64,000 nt of DNA from Protula sp. h YS-2021. Taxonomy: Eukaryota > Annelida > Polychaeta > Sabellida > Serpulidae. The position numbers and the translations under genes were made by a program. Shown here piece by piece: positions 43,805 to 55,338 of the stretch (the first letter of the stretch is position 1; each line of letters begins with the position of its first letter). The notes under the pieces are model-generated. The model saw only the letters and a list, made by a program, of their open reading frames with translations. It searched no databases and was not told the DNA's origin. The stretch lies in assembly GCA_949752745.1 (NCBI GenBank), contig OX457027.1, positions 54,874,053-54,938,052 on the forward strand, given 5' to 3'.

Positions 43805-46400
43805 TATAGTATCTTTTTAATTGTCTAAAAAGCATTAATTTTAGCTACTGCTAATAAAAACACATTTTTTATTTCTAATTATTCATTTTTTTAAGAACAG
43901 TTTTAATGAAACAAGCGAAGATGAGACAAAATCGAAAGAAGTATTTAAAAGTTAAAAAATATTAAAAGAATTATTTAAACCCCTAAAATTTACTGATACT
44001 CATAAATATGCTTTTTTGTTTTGACCTAACATTTCTTATACAAACTAAACTAGAACATATAAAAGTAATATTAATTGAAATAATTATGTGCGGAAACACT
44101 GATTTATGTTATGAATTTCGTAACGAAATACAATCAAGTGTGCATTCAAAAGAATCATAATTCGGCCAGATAACAAACGTAAAATGTAATCTCAGTTTTT
44201 AGATCTATGGAATGAAGCTTTTCTGTGGAACTTTTTTCTTTCTTTCTTTCTTTCTTTCTTTCCCCTTTTTTTTGTTTTTGTTTTTTTTTGTTTTTTGTTT
44301 TTGCTTTTTGTAGTCTAAGAACTTTCTTAAGCTTCTATATTGCCCCTTCTATCTCATGTTTAAAATTTCTAATAAAATTCACGCATTGCGCAGAGAACGC
44401 GATTTTCGCGAAACTTTACCCGCGCTTTTTCCAACACAAACGATTTCTATAGATTTAAGTTCAATTTATGCTTTTTTGGTATGGTTTTAGAAATGCAAAT
44501 TAATTCTCATCATAGATCTATGTTTTATGCCGAAGCACTGGTAGCTTTCTTTACTTCTAAATAACTTTACTGTCCTCATCATCAAACTGAATACAGGTCA
44601 GTTTGGAAATCAAACTTAAACATATGAAATTAGAGAACGGTGAAGGAAGTCACGTCGTCGGGTTCTGGACCATACCCCCGGGACAAGTATTTTGATTTTT
44701 AATGATATCGTTGAAATGGATAAATAAATGCATTTTGCCCTTGATATATTTCTAATCACAGTATGGCGAGGAGTTATCCCTTTTAAATCCTTGCAGATTA
44801 CCTACCCTGTAACTCCGACAGGCAAAGACAGCACATGACATTAAAAGGGGATTTATCCTGGCAATAAATATTGCGAATAATTTCTAGAAGAATGTATCTT
44901 GAAGCATAATATTTATGTTTCATGAAGATGTAAGTTCTTTTGCACTGGTGTGTAGCAGGTAGCAAAAAAGGCGCTCTTTTCCATCGATCCTTTCAAGTCC
45001 ACAAGATCAACACAGAAGCTTTGGTTTTAGCCGTTGCTCAGGCCCAGACATTCCAATGACTCCCCTGCACATGAAAAGAGTGAAATGTGGACTGAAAATA
45101 TTGAAGAACCCGGCTTCACGAAAATAGGGAAAATAATCTAACAAAACAAAAACTAGGCTATTCCTGAAAACACCAGTCCTTATTTGTTCCAGGCCTGAAA
45201 CCAACGACTTTAAAAGGATGCTCTAAAATTTAGCGATTTTACCAAGTCGTCAAGTGAATCGGTGAAACTGCTGTTTGATATATCCCCTTCACCTGGATAC
45301 GAGATAATATTAACCTAAAGGTTTTTGATCGAATGATATTCAAAGCGAAATGTGAAAAGCTTACAAACGAAAAATCGATTAGATTAGAAATCAACGATTT
45401 TTATCAGCAGAACGTTCTTATGCATGTCTCTTATCCATTCCATTTTAAATGACAGAAAACTGAGAAGCGTATACACCAAGATATTTTTAGTGGGGTCGAC
45501 AACGTGAGCCCTTCGGAATGTGAAGAGAGGTTCACGGCCATTTAATATGTTGTGAATACTGGTTGTTGTTGCAAGCAAAGGGCGAACGAGGCTCGGATAA
45601 ATAAATTAAATGCCGCCCCCTAATTGGTGGGAGCATCCCCTTAAAATTATATCTTTATATTTTTGATGAATCTACTAATTAGTTATAAGGGGTATTTCGA
45701 AAGTATGTTCTGCCATTTAACGGAGTGCAGAAAAGTGGGAAAACAATTTCGAGGAACAAAAAGCCAAAATTCAATTTTATGTGATGTCGTTTGGGCCAAG
45801 AGTTAACTCACGGATCAGCCTTTACTGCTCGTAAATATATAATTAACATTTTCTCAGATGTGACGGGGTCTTCTTTCGGCACAATTTGGTTGCTGTTTTT
45901 TTTCTTCTTCAATTTTCAGCCGGCATGTATTTCGAACAGTTTACACAGTCTTCCAGTTCACATTTAGGTGAGTAAGGCAACTTAAAGTCATACCCATTTG
46001 AAATTGCGAGAGTTGAAATTCGATCATATGGGTATAAATTGATCCACATAAAGGGACATATCAGCTTATCGACACTTCTTTACCTCTCAGAGGTGATGCT
46101 AAGAGGTTTTAAGACACACCTCTTCAAATACTGTATTTTCGGTAGGTGTAAAAATTCTGGAGAAATAAGACTTAATTTATATTACAGTTAAATTTACCAG
46201 GGAACAGCTCTGTCAAATTTCAAGTCTAAAATTGTAATTATGTTCGAGTTAAATATCGTGGCGAACTATTCTGACAAACATTTCTCCAGTGTATTATGCC
46301 GCAGTTTGGATATAGTCACGAAGCCGCATCTATTCCTTTAAGTCCACTTATCGTAACTTGAAAATGGTCATAAATCCACATGCAAGCCAATACTAACCAT
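43805..46400. other. intergenic, nothing recognised
   Basis: AT-rich; a (CTTT)n-type tract at 44232-44300. No supported gene. Confidence 0.4.
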
Positions 46401-46402
46401 AT

Positions 46403-47054
46403 ATACTAGCCGGTAAACGGAACAGACCCCCCCCCCCCCCCCCGGAACGGACCCCCCCCACCCCCCGCGGAACAGACCCCCCTTTTTTGCAGTGGTAGGA
46501 ACAGACCCCCCCCCCCATTTTTTGATTATTTTAATAATGTTTCAGTATCTCTGTGAAATTAAATTAAAAAATCAGGTTATTTGGGGGATAACAGAGCAGC
46601 GAGCACATATCCAGAAATTATGTTCACTTTCTATTGAATACATCTCCGGCTCTTGGGTCGGGGTGTGGGTGTTTCGCTAATCTGCAGATTGAATCTTCGT
46701 TAATTGTTTTGACCAAGAGGTTTTGATTGCATTCGAGTTCTGTAATTGTGTTATTTGTGTGATCTCACAGTCATTAATTGTGCAATTGCTAATAGTTTTA
46801 TCAAATTGCAATTGCGATGAAACAACATCAGTACATCCTTTCATCCCTTTCATTATGATGGCACATGTTTTCATTGTGATGAAAAGGTGTTGCATTACTA
46901 ATAACTGAAAATTGTAAAATACAGAAAAATATATATATGAAAAAAAAAAAAAAACATTTATATATATATATGGGGGGGTCTGTTCCTACCAAAAAGGGGG
47001 GTCTGTTCCGGGGGGGTCTGGTCCGGGGGGTCTGTTCCTACATTCATACTAGCC
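46403..47054. mobile_element. foldback element with G/C-run inverted ends and 9-bp target duplication
   Basis: ATACTAGCC flanks both sides (46403-46411 and 47046-47054). Inside, the left end holds repeated GGAACAGACCCCCC and the right end repeated GGGGGGTCTGTTCC: inverted, internally repeated termini. The interior is about 450 bp of AT-rich DNA without a transposase. The duplication length is close to that of hAT-type elements (8 bp), but the family is not certain. Confidence 0.75.
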
Positions 47055-47399
47055 AATTAAATTTAAAATTAGTTGAATTACTCCTGATAATTTGCCTAAC
47101 GGCTGTCCAATGAAATTCGACAAATCGTTTGTATAAAATATACAAATTTAGAGTACCTTTAGAGCGAAAACATCAGTGCTCACAGGCCTAAGATTATTCA
47201 TTATAACTTGCAAGATAAAAAGAAGACAAGCATGGATCAATTTAGACAAAAAATGAATGAAGAAAATGGCAGAACTTCACAATGCTCAAACATCAAAAGT
47301 AATTTCAAGAGAAAAACATGACTTGGCGGTACATTGGCTCAAAATGAAGTTTATGATGAGCACAAGAAAACCACACTGGAAAATAAATGCAATGCAGGC

Positions 47400-47975
47400 G
47401 TGCAATGACAGTATTTCAATACGACAAACACCCATTGAATAGGTCAATTGTGCTGTATTTTCAAAGTTTTCCCATTTTCTCAATTTTTTGCAAAAATCTC
47501 AAGATAACCCCACAGGTCCACGACATAGTCTTTGCAGGTGCAAGAGAACAACTGAATCGCTTCAATGGTTATGGAGATACGGTGCCGACAAACACCCATT
47601 AAATAGGTCAATTGTGTTGAATTTTCCAAGTTTTCCGATTTTCCAACTTTTGCGAAATTTTCAAACTAACCCCTCGTTGCAGAGGTCCACTATATAATCT
47701 TTATAATCTATATAATGTGCAAGAAAGCAATTAATTCACTTCAATGGTTACGGAGATATGGCGCCGACAACCACTGAACAGGCCAATTGTGTGGAATTTT
47801 AAAAGTTTTCCCATTTTCCCAATTTTTGCGAAAATCTCAAAATAACCCCTCGCTGCACAGCTCCACTATATAGTCTTTGCATGTGCGAGAGAACAATTGA
47901 ATCGGTTCAGTGGTTACGGAGATATAGCGGCGACAAAAAAGTGTCGACGGACGGACGGACCCAAATCCTCTAGTC
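47400..47975. repeat. 164-179-bp tandem repeat, about 3.5 copies, with GACGGACGGAC tail
   Basis: CGACAAACACCCATT-like starts at 47422, 47586, 47765 and 47929. Units share AGGTCAATTGTG, AAGTTTTCCCATTTTC, AAAATCTCAA and a TTCAATGGTTA.GGAGATA stretch. The last unit ends in GTGTCGACGGACGGACGGAC. Confidence 0.8.
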
Positions 47976-47990
47976 CCCTCTTTCGCTACG

Positions 47991-48333
47991 CGGCGGCGGA
48001 TGACTAAATATAAGGTCCCAAGCGGACTGCTAACACACTTCGCAAACAAATACCCTGTAATTTTTTTTTTTTTTTAAAGGATGGCCGGAAGACTCATTTG
48101 TGCTAATTTTGAATTCAGTGGCGGTGAATAATCTTGTGCAGTCGTTTAGCTGAGGCAACTTGAGCGAAAGCCAATCCCCTGCTTTCCACCCCTGGCCGGT
48201 TTCGAACCAGGGACCTTGGGATTACAGGACCAACGCTCTACCGACTGAGCTAACCGTCACCCCGGCGGCGGATGACTAAATATAAGGTCCCAAGCGGACT
48301 GCTAACACACTTCGCAAACAAATACCCTGTAAT
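47991..48333. repeat. 71-bp perfect direct repeats flanking the SINE
   Basis: 47991-48061 and 48263-48333 are identical over 71 bp, starting CGGCGGCGGATGACTAAATA and ending ATACCCTGTAAT. This is far longer than usual SINE target duplications. Confidence 0.9.
48062..48266 (-). repeat. tRNA-derived SINE with poly(A) tail
   Basis: On the minus strand it begins with a tRNA-like head (48266-48195): A box TAGCTCAGTCGGTAGAGCG, an anticodon-loop region resembling tRNA-Thr(TGT), and B box GGTTCGAAACC. A 120-bp body follows, ending in a poly(A) run (plus-strand T-run 48062-48075). Terminal pairing is partial, so this is a retroposon rather than a working tRNA gene. It lies exactly between two identical 71-bp direct repeats. 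Confidence 0.85.
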
Positions 48334-51300
48334 GGATTCCGGAATGGCCCCGTCCCCGTCCCCGCCGGAATGGCCCCGAAGCAGCATTGCTATTTATCAA
48401 CCTACCGAGGTGTGAAACGGGGCGAAACACACACACACACATGACGGACGACGGGTAAAAGTGACGGAAAAGGCTAACCGACGCAAGTCGGTTTCTATAA
48501 AGAGGACAACTACAAATACGCATATATTTTTATTACATATCAGCACAAAAATGTTACAATTGTCAGTTTAAATGCAGGAATGAAAGACAAGAAAAGACAC
48601 TGAAATAGCACTTTAATGTATTCTTCAGACGTTAACTAAATAAGGCAGTTAACCACCCATTACTTCGTTACCAGTCCGCGACAAACTTCCATTCTGGCAT
48701 AAAAATACTTAAGTTCAAGTTTTATCCCAAATTTATCCCTCCCCCTGTCTCCAACCCTTATGTTCTCCTTTCTGTCAAACGACACGTTTTGTTCACTCCT
48801 GATGAACAGGGGGTGGGGGGGGGGGGATGATCAGAGATTTACAGTGAACTATATACTACGTGTGTTTGCGTTCGGGTTCCCTCTGGTTTGATTTGATCTT
48901 TCCTTGTCCATGCAGTTGATTACATTTACCACAGTCAGCTTTGCATCAGAGCTCAAGACCGACTGCTACCGGTTCTTCCGTTACAACCGCCTGCGCATAG
49001 GTAAAATCAAGAGGCCCCGGTATTTGGGACAAGAGCGAAGAAAATCAACAGCTCCACCTATATCGACAATACGATGCGTTTTCCTCGACTAGTTTACTAA
49101 CTCCTATAACATGATCAGGTAATATAATGCGCGTAAGATGTGATAACAATGTGTTCTTGAGGGCAGGCTATGAGAAAAGTAGGGCTTGCATAAAAACTGA
49201 ATGTTCAAGACCAGTTGTCATTATCACATATGTGATAAATACGTGCTGATGCACAATATCTGTATATAAAGTAAAACCTCTCTTTAGTGAACACCTCTAC
49301 ATAATGAACGATTTTTTCGGTTCCACATATTGCCATTGGCGCACTATGCACAATGGATAAGAATTGTGCGGACATAACTATTTCATATTAATTTCAATGA
49401 GACCTCAACATGTAATTGGCCGCGTACCTTGTAAGGTTTGTGTATGACAACCCTTTTTTATAGTATTTAAGTGCCATCTATAAACAAATGGTTTTGTTTT
49501 ATCTGACTCTAAAAAAATCACCTTCTGACTTAAGAAAATCTTGAAACTCCCGTTAGCGAATGCCTCGTTATGTTCAAAAATAATTATTAAACGTCCTTTT
49601 TCTTTGTAAAGTCTTTTCAAACATACACATTACAAACATACCCTGGCTGCTTTTCAACATAATTCGTATAATTTAAATTTTCTTGAAATGGTACAATTCA
49701 AAACATGAGACTGTTGGGTTTTGTTTCATGTTATGTATATAAAGCCACAGGTATCACGTAAAGTGCTTTGCAAAATTGATCTTACTTTTGAGAATTGGTT
49801 TTAATAAGAATGAGAAGAAAGATGTCACTTGTACATTAGAATTCACTGCATGAGTCGATCGGCTAGCGACTGCACGTAATAGGTATACACGTATGTATGT
49901 ACGCTGAATGTAATGGTTTGTACTTTTGTAAGTAAACACACAGCATGTATGACCACGGGTCTCGGGTACTCATTCCGGTACTCATTCCGGTCGATTAGAC
50001 GCGAAGCTCTTCTCTGTTCATTTTGTGTGTAAAAAATTGTACCTTCTGTTGTCCTGCTTGTGTGCTTGTAATCGTTTATAAACAATTTCAATAAATCCAC
50101 CGAGAATCACTTACCTCGACAGAGCGCTAGATCAGAACGTTCATTCTGTCAGACGAAGACTAGTAGCACAAATATATCGTTATACAAGAACAGACTTGGC
50201 TATTTTAGTGGACTTATAAATTCCCTGATTTTATAGATCCTATCTTGCCACCGACGCCGCTATAGCACACCAGGATCATAGCAAAAATCTCACAATTCCA
50301 ATATAACTCATGATATTATTTTCTATTTGTATGAACTGATAAATATTCAAGCTTGACTTTTTACGTGTAAAGGAAAGAAACAGCTCTTATTGTTCAGAAG
50401 CAGCTGTTTTACGACTCTATGTAAGACTAACACAGTCTTGGGTAAGCTGAATGGGAACCCTGCCAACTATAAAGAAGCATCCTTCTATTTTTATCAAAGT
50501 ACTCTCACCATACTAAGCTGATATATACTTTTCACAATAGAGATGACACATAAAAATATACAGGAGATACTTATTTATGCTTACATCCATAAAATAAATA
50601 AACGTGATAAAGAAAACTACTCTTCCTTTCCCTCATAGAATATAAGTGCAATTTATACGTAAAGCAGTAACTGTGATTTCCGACATCATTACCAACATTG
50701 TCAAAGCAGACGACCAAATGGAAACAACTGTAGACCAACTGCAAATACATGCTCTTTGCTCTTATTTGCACTTGGTGTCACAGCGCAGAACTTCCTCTCC
50801 AACTCAGTTGAATTGCTATTCTATTCCATCCAAGTGTTGGCACAGAAAATATACCCTAGCATCATGCAATAAGTAAAAGAAGTTCAGAAGTAACGAATGC
50901 TGGCATTGGTCTTCTACTCATTATGCTCTTAATTCACGCACGTTAATAACGCAGTAATTCACGCAGGTTAATACCGCAGTAATATCAGGCGTGGTCTCAT
51001 CAATATTCTCACTGACTTCCTACCATTTATTTCTTGACTGACCAAACTTACTAGTCTTTCCCTGATGCAAAATATCTGGCTTAAAACCGCGACAGAACAT
51101 CCACAAATGGAAACTGAACAGAATGGTCACTGAGTAGAAATGATTTCTGGTTACTTTTTTCTTTAAATATAATTTCTTTACTTGTGATTTTGTTAAATAT
51201 ATCTCCATTTTCGCTCAATGAATTATAAAATAATCATACTTTAATTTCTGGGAAACTTTCACACAGAACAACGTTTTACTCTGGGAGTCGCTTTTTAATT

Positions 51301-51440
51301 TTTATTTCAACTCATATTATCACGTCATTTTATCACCTGCTCATCGACTGAAAAACAGTAAACGGCCTAACTTTTTATCTTCCGTCCATGGATCAACTCT
51401 AATCTGTCTTTGGAGGAATAACAAAAGTACTCAAATACAT
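48334..51440. other. intergenic, no supported gene
   Basis: One exon-like stretch on the plus strand (about 48913-49000, ...CATGCAG| to CGCATAG|GTAAAA) could encode LITFTTVSFASELKTDCYRF and a short basic end, but no partner exon was found. A GTGGGGGGGGGGG run lies at 48812-48825. The rest is AT-rich without recognised features. Confidence 0.35.
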
Positions 51441-51441
51441 T

Positions 51442-51447
51442 TTTATT
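51442..51447 (-). terminator. possible poly(A) signal of the TBC1D9-like gene
   Basis: AATAAA on the minus strand about 160 bases after the stop codon at 51605. Position is reasonable for a short 3' UTR, but it sits in an AT-rich stretch with other candidates. Confidence 0.35.
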
Positions 51448-51604
51448 TTTATTTACAACAAAAATCGGTTGAAAGCATTAGTTGCTGTTTTAAATGGAGT
51501 GGCCATTCTGTCCTATTTTTCCCTTGCAGACGTTCTGTCCACAAACGTTCTCTCTGAATACCGCTCAGGTTATTTACCTGCCCCAATTTTCTTTATACCA
51601 ATGT

Positions 51605-52563
51605 TTATTTTGATCCAGAATGGGGCACACTGGAATCCGTACTCGTTGTTCTTTCAATTAGACGCCTATTTCTAAACTTTTCAATGTACGTGTTTAAACT
51701 AATTTTTTCTTCAAAATATTTAACCAATGGAGGCTCAGTAAGCATTGAAGCTAAGAACTGCTCAAAAGTAATTGACCAATCCCAGTCCACATGACTAGCC
51801 AAACTTTGCGATGCTGTTACGTCAGAGCTGTTATCACCATCTTTCGCTGATGGCACATAAAATCGTGAATCTCCAATCTGATTGGCTCCCTGCGAAAGCG
51901 GATCATGGTCTGGATCATCAATGTGCACGAATCCATCGAATTCCTCCGCCATCACACACGAATCAATCATATCCGCGTTCGTCAAACCGTCCTCGTCAGC
52001 TGGCGAACTACTTTTGTCAGCAAGTTCACCTATTTTCACAGCACTCTCGTTTAATTTAGAACTACTTTCCCCAGCAGCCGGACTACTGTTATCACTTTTT
52101 AATTCCGATGGAGAACATTCGCTTTGAAGGCCTATTTCTGTGTTAGGTCCTTCTCTTCTCACTTCTCCACGCTGGACGTTTTCACTGACATCACAGGCCA
52201 AGGCTAAGGTAATTCCTGTAGTAGTACTTTCATCTAAATAGTGACCTTCACCCGAGCCTACATTTTCCGACAACCCCTTTGTTCCCCCGCGATTGCCACC
52301 GTCACATTCCGGCGATCTGGACTCCGCTACTCTTTGAAGATTCTTTTGATCGTCTGCTAAATAAGTTTCTTTTTCATTCATTTCGGTTGTACCTGCTTCT
52401 GGAGAATAAACCGTTGCTTCCGCATGATCGTTTGGTTCTATGTTTTGAGCTGGTATGTTGGCGTCCTGGAGACTACTGGACATCACCTCCAGCTGACTGT
52501 CCGACTCGACGGAGGAAGAAAACGTACTCTCCTTCTTTAACAAAAACTTTTTTCCAACTTCAC
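51605..52563 (-). CDS. TBC1D9-like last exon
   Basis: 959 nt from CCCAG|GTGAAGTTGG to the stop. Codes EVGKKFLLKKES, a 220-residue acidic/Ser-rich stretch with several DSS/SSP sites, then the conserved DWDWSITFEQFLASMLTEPP block and a tail ending SGSK. Confidence 0.92.
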
Positions 52564-54031
52564 CTGGGAAAGAATTAACAAAATTAACAAATGCATATAT
52601 TTAAATTAAGGCAAAACTTTCGAGCTTTTCACGTTTTGTCTTAATTTAGACGAATTACTTTTAAATGAATTACACTCATCATACAGGCACTGGAGGCCTT
52701 ATCTTTTGTGTTTTCTTGTGTGTTTGAAAACATTTATTTTTCAATATGCACTGGTACATTAAAGCATAAATGCTCTTAATGGTTTAAGACATCACATTTG
52801 AAAAACACGAGCTGTTCTTGTGGCAAGTTAAGGCAAGCGAGTGCTAAGGTGGGAAGATATGCATGTTGCAGAAGCTGTCACAGAAAATATTATACGGAGA
52901 GGGGCTTAAACGGTTTAGTTCTCAATGGAAAATATGAAAAGATGACATCCAACCGTATCCCTCACTCTTAGGAAACTAAAAGACCTGGAACAGCCCGTTA
53001 CCTATTTGGAGCAGTAACGTGCCCACGGTTGCTAGGGAGTGGTACAAATGCTGTTCCTCGGGATGTTCCACAAACATATCGTAAAGTGTCTTACAAAGTT
53101 GTATGAACTGCATCTACAAATTTAGCAGCCATTTTTCTCACATTTAAAACGTACAGCTTTCCTAAGTGCCAATACATTTGCATTTAAATTCACAGTTAAA
53201 TAAACAAGACTTTCAGATTCATACTCATCTTTTCCCTCTATGTTATTTATATCTGAACAAAAAAGAACCATAAACTTTGTTGGCGAAACACAAGAGAGTG
53301 ATTGCAGAGATTCTGTGTACCGAGCTACTGATGATGTGCAGTAGTAATATTAAACTGCCAAAAATATACCTGGTTCATTTTGGGCACGTTTCTATATCTA
53401 GCTTTGCTATCTACACTGACTTCTGAGCTCTCAGAGGTTTGACTTTTCCAACTCTTTATAAAACCTGAAAGAAAACTTTGTAATAATACAAATAATAAAA
53501 TAAAAAAAAAATAATAATAATAACAAGAGCAACTTCGCACATGTGATTACTTTGTAAAAATATAAACATATTATTTTGTAGTACCAAGGGTTCTCTTACC
53601 TGTCGCAGTTACCAGGTCAGTAATCGTTGGGCTGGTACAAAAAACAGTGTTTTCAAAATTTAGATCAGTTGTCGTGCCATGCCTATTTACAGGAATTGTC
53701 GCTGGAGTAATTGTCGCTAGATAAACTGTCGTTACATCAATTGTCATGGATTCGAAAAAAAAAAAAAAAGACATCAAACCTTTTGAGGGGAGACTTTCAG
53801 AAACAAAACTGCCGTTTTCCGATGCAGTAGCATGTTCACTTCCGGATGTGACGTCACCAGCACCTTCACTTCCGGGCGTGAGTCCCCCAGGGCTGGCGTG
53901 TAGACCCGCCTCCTGGATGTGAGGCGAGGCGCTAAGAGGGAGGCTGCCGGGTGGTTTAGCAGGGCTATGTTTGGGAGATTCCACCTTTGCATCTTGTTGG
54001 TTGTTCAATGAACTGGATAAACTGGCACTGC
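51605..54031 (-). CDS. TBC1D8/TBC1D9-family Rab GTPase-activating protein, C-terminal exons
   Basis: Members of this family have two GRAM domains, a Rab-GAP TBC domain, an EF-hand and a long tail. Only the tail is in the window. Four exons join in phase: 54031-53600, 53464-53370, 53113-53002 and 52563-51605. Diagnostic stretches are KMNQ|MQFIQLCKTLYDMF, LYHSLATVGTLLLQIGEVGK and, near the end, WDWSITFEQFLASMLTEPPL and VKYFEEKI. All are strongly shared with TBC1D9/TBC1D9B. Between them is an acidic, Ser-rich disordered segment. The TBC catalytic Arg and Gln fingers lie upstream of 54031, probably past 64 kb, so catalytic competence cannot be judged. I cannot choose between TBC1D8, 9 and 9B, so no symbol is given. 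Confidence 0.88.
53002..53113 (-). CDS. TBC1D9-like exon, QFIQLCKTLYDMF segment
   Basis: 112 nt coding MQFIQLCKTLYDMFVEHPEE then QHLYHSLATVGTLLLQI plus one base, with donor GTAACG. This is the best conserved part of the tail, just after the EF-hand region in homologues. Confidence 0.9.
53370..53464 (-). CDS. TBC1D9-like exon, KMNQ end
   Basis: 95 nt coding GFIKSWKSQTSESSEVSVDS then KARYRNVPKMNQ, with donor CAG|GTATAT. The VPKMNQ end joins directly to MQFIQLCKTLY as in the family. Confidence 0.8.
53600..54031 (-). CDS. TBC1D9-like exon with a low-complexity Ser/Pro/Thr segment
   Basis: Open for 432 nt from TTAG|GCAGTGCC to ACAG|GTAAGA. The first two thirds (SASLSSSLNNQQDAKVESPK onward) look like a disordered tail. 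The last third includes FFFFF from a T-run and TTVYLATITPATIP-like Thr-rich sequence that may be an unspliced intron (weak donor at AAAAG|GTTTGA near 53779). Treat the 3' part with caution. Confidence 0.55.
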
Positions 54032-54087
54032 CTAATACCAAACAACGTAATTAAATTGTCATAATACGGCAAAACGGATCTCGTAAT

Positions 54088-55083
54088 TTATTCATGTCGG
54101 CAATTAAAAGGCTTACGATTAAGCGATATAAATGAAAGGCGTACGATTTCAAGACACTTAAAAGACGTTTCGTTAAGAGGTTCTCTCAAGTTACCAAAGT
54201 TAGCAAAAGTAGCAAGTACTTTATAATACATGTATTTAAAAAAAACTGAAGTAACATGGCGTTTTCTTACATTTATATTTACATTTACCAACAAATTAAG
54301 GAAAGCAGTACTTTTTTTTTGGAAACTGTCATTCACTATTTACAGATTATTATACTGGTATTACTATTTTTCCTAGTATCACAATTTATTATATTAAGGT
54401 CTTTTGGCAAAAATGCGTCATAAAGACGAGACTGTCTCAACACCATATGCTTCAATGTAACTGCCATGTTTCAAATGCTAATCAGCGGGCCTCTATTACC
54501 CTCCAACCTTTTAGGCTCGCTGCTCGCCATTTGTTTTAAATATCTTGTGTTTGAAATTTTCAGAAAGATCCTACATATAAAGTTTAAATTTTAATCGCAT
54601 GGAAATAATTAACAAAACTCATTCATTATAACTTTACTTTGAAGTGATAACACCGACGGTCTAGAGTACACCTATAAGAACTCAAAATCCTTCACCTTCT
54701 GCGCCTGTGCCACTGCTTTTGTAAGCTGTGAATTTATTATGTCTCTTATCGATAAACAACACACCATGCCATACAGTTGTGATTCAGTTAGGAGGGTGGC
54801 ATGCAGTTTTGTTCAGCCGAGGGGTAGAATGATACATGAGGCGAAACCACACATTTTAAGGTAAAAAGAATGTTTATTGGTATATTTACAATATCTTACA
54901 TTTTCTAAAACTCTTTATTGACCTAACACGCACTTTTCGACTCCATTTGCAATATCAAACTATTGGACACTGGACCATGTAACAATTAGTTTTGATGACT
55001 ATCTCAGAGTTAGAATTGTTAAACATCTCCCGACCAACCAGAAAGGAGATTTTTATTTACCAACACAACAAATCCTGATGGTC
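54088..55083. other. TBC1D9-like intron, nothing recognised
   Basis: No further homologous exon was found up to 55.1 kb. AT-rich sequence without repeats that I can name. Confidence 0.4.
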
Positions 55084-55338
55084 ACCTACCATAGGCGTAT
55101 CTAATCCGGGAAGGGGGGGGGGGGGGGGGCTTTGGCACATGGAAAACTAGACCGAATTTCGCTACACGTAGCGAAATAGTACCCACTTGCAAGGGCAGAG
55201 ACACAACATATTTGGTCAAAGACACATTTTTCAGTGTTTCAAAATAATTGTCAGCTTCCGGATTATTATCGTGAACGAGGCCATCGAAGTGAATATAATG
55301 TAACCTCATTTGGGCACAAAAAATCAAATTCAGTTTTC
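55084..55338. repeat. left flank of the 139-bp satellite
   Basis: A G-run (55110-55129) then a hairpin TTTCGCTACACGTAGCGAAA (55157-55176), leading into diverged satellite-like sequence (CAGTTTTCTAACCG). It may be the founding unit or a mobile element end. Confidence 0.5.

Noticed and set aside
48195..48266. Functional tRNA-Thr gene
   Set aside because: A and B boxes are good but the arms pair imperfectly, and a body plus poly(A) tail follows, which marks a SINE.
48904..49092. Single plus-strand exon
   Set aside because: Borders look like splice sites, but no partner exon or family match; too weak to call a gene.
50646..50876. Plus-strand 76-residue frame
   Set aside because: Amphipathic-looking start but no start context, splice partner or family; likely chance.
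51469..51675. Hydrophobic plus-strand frame (possible small membrane protein)
   Set aside because: Overlaps the 3' UTR and last codons of the TBC1D9-like gene on the other strand; no independent evidence.
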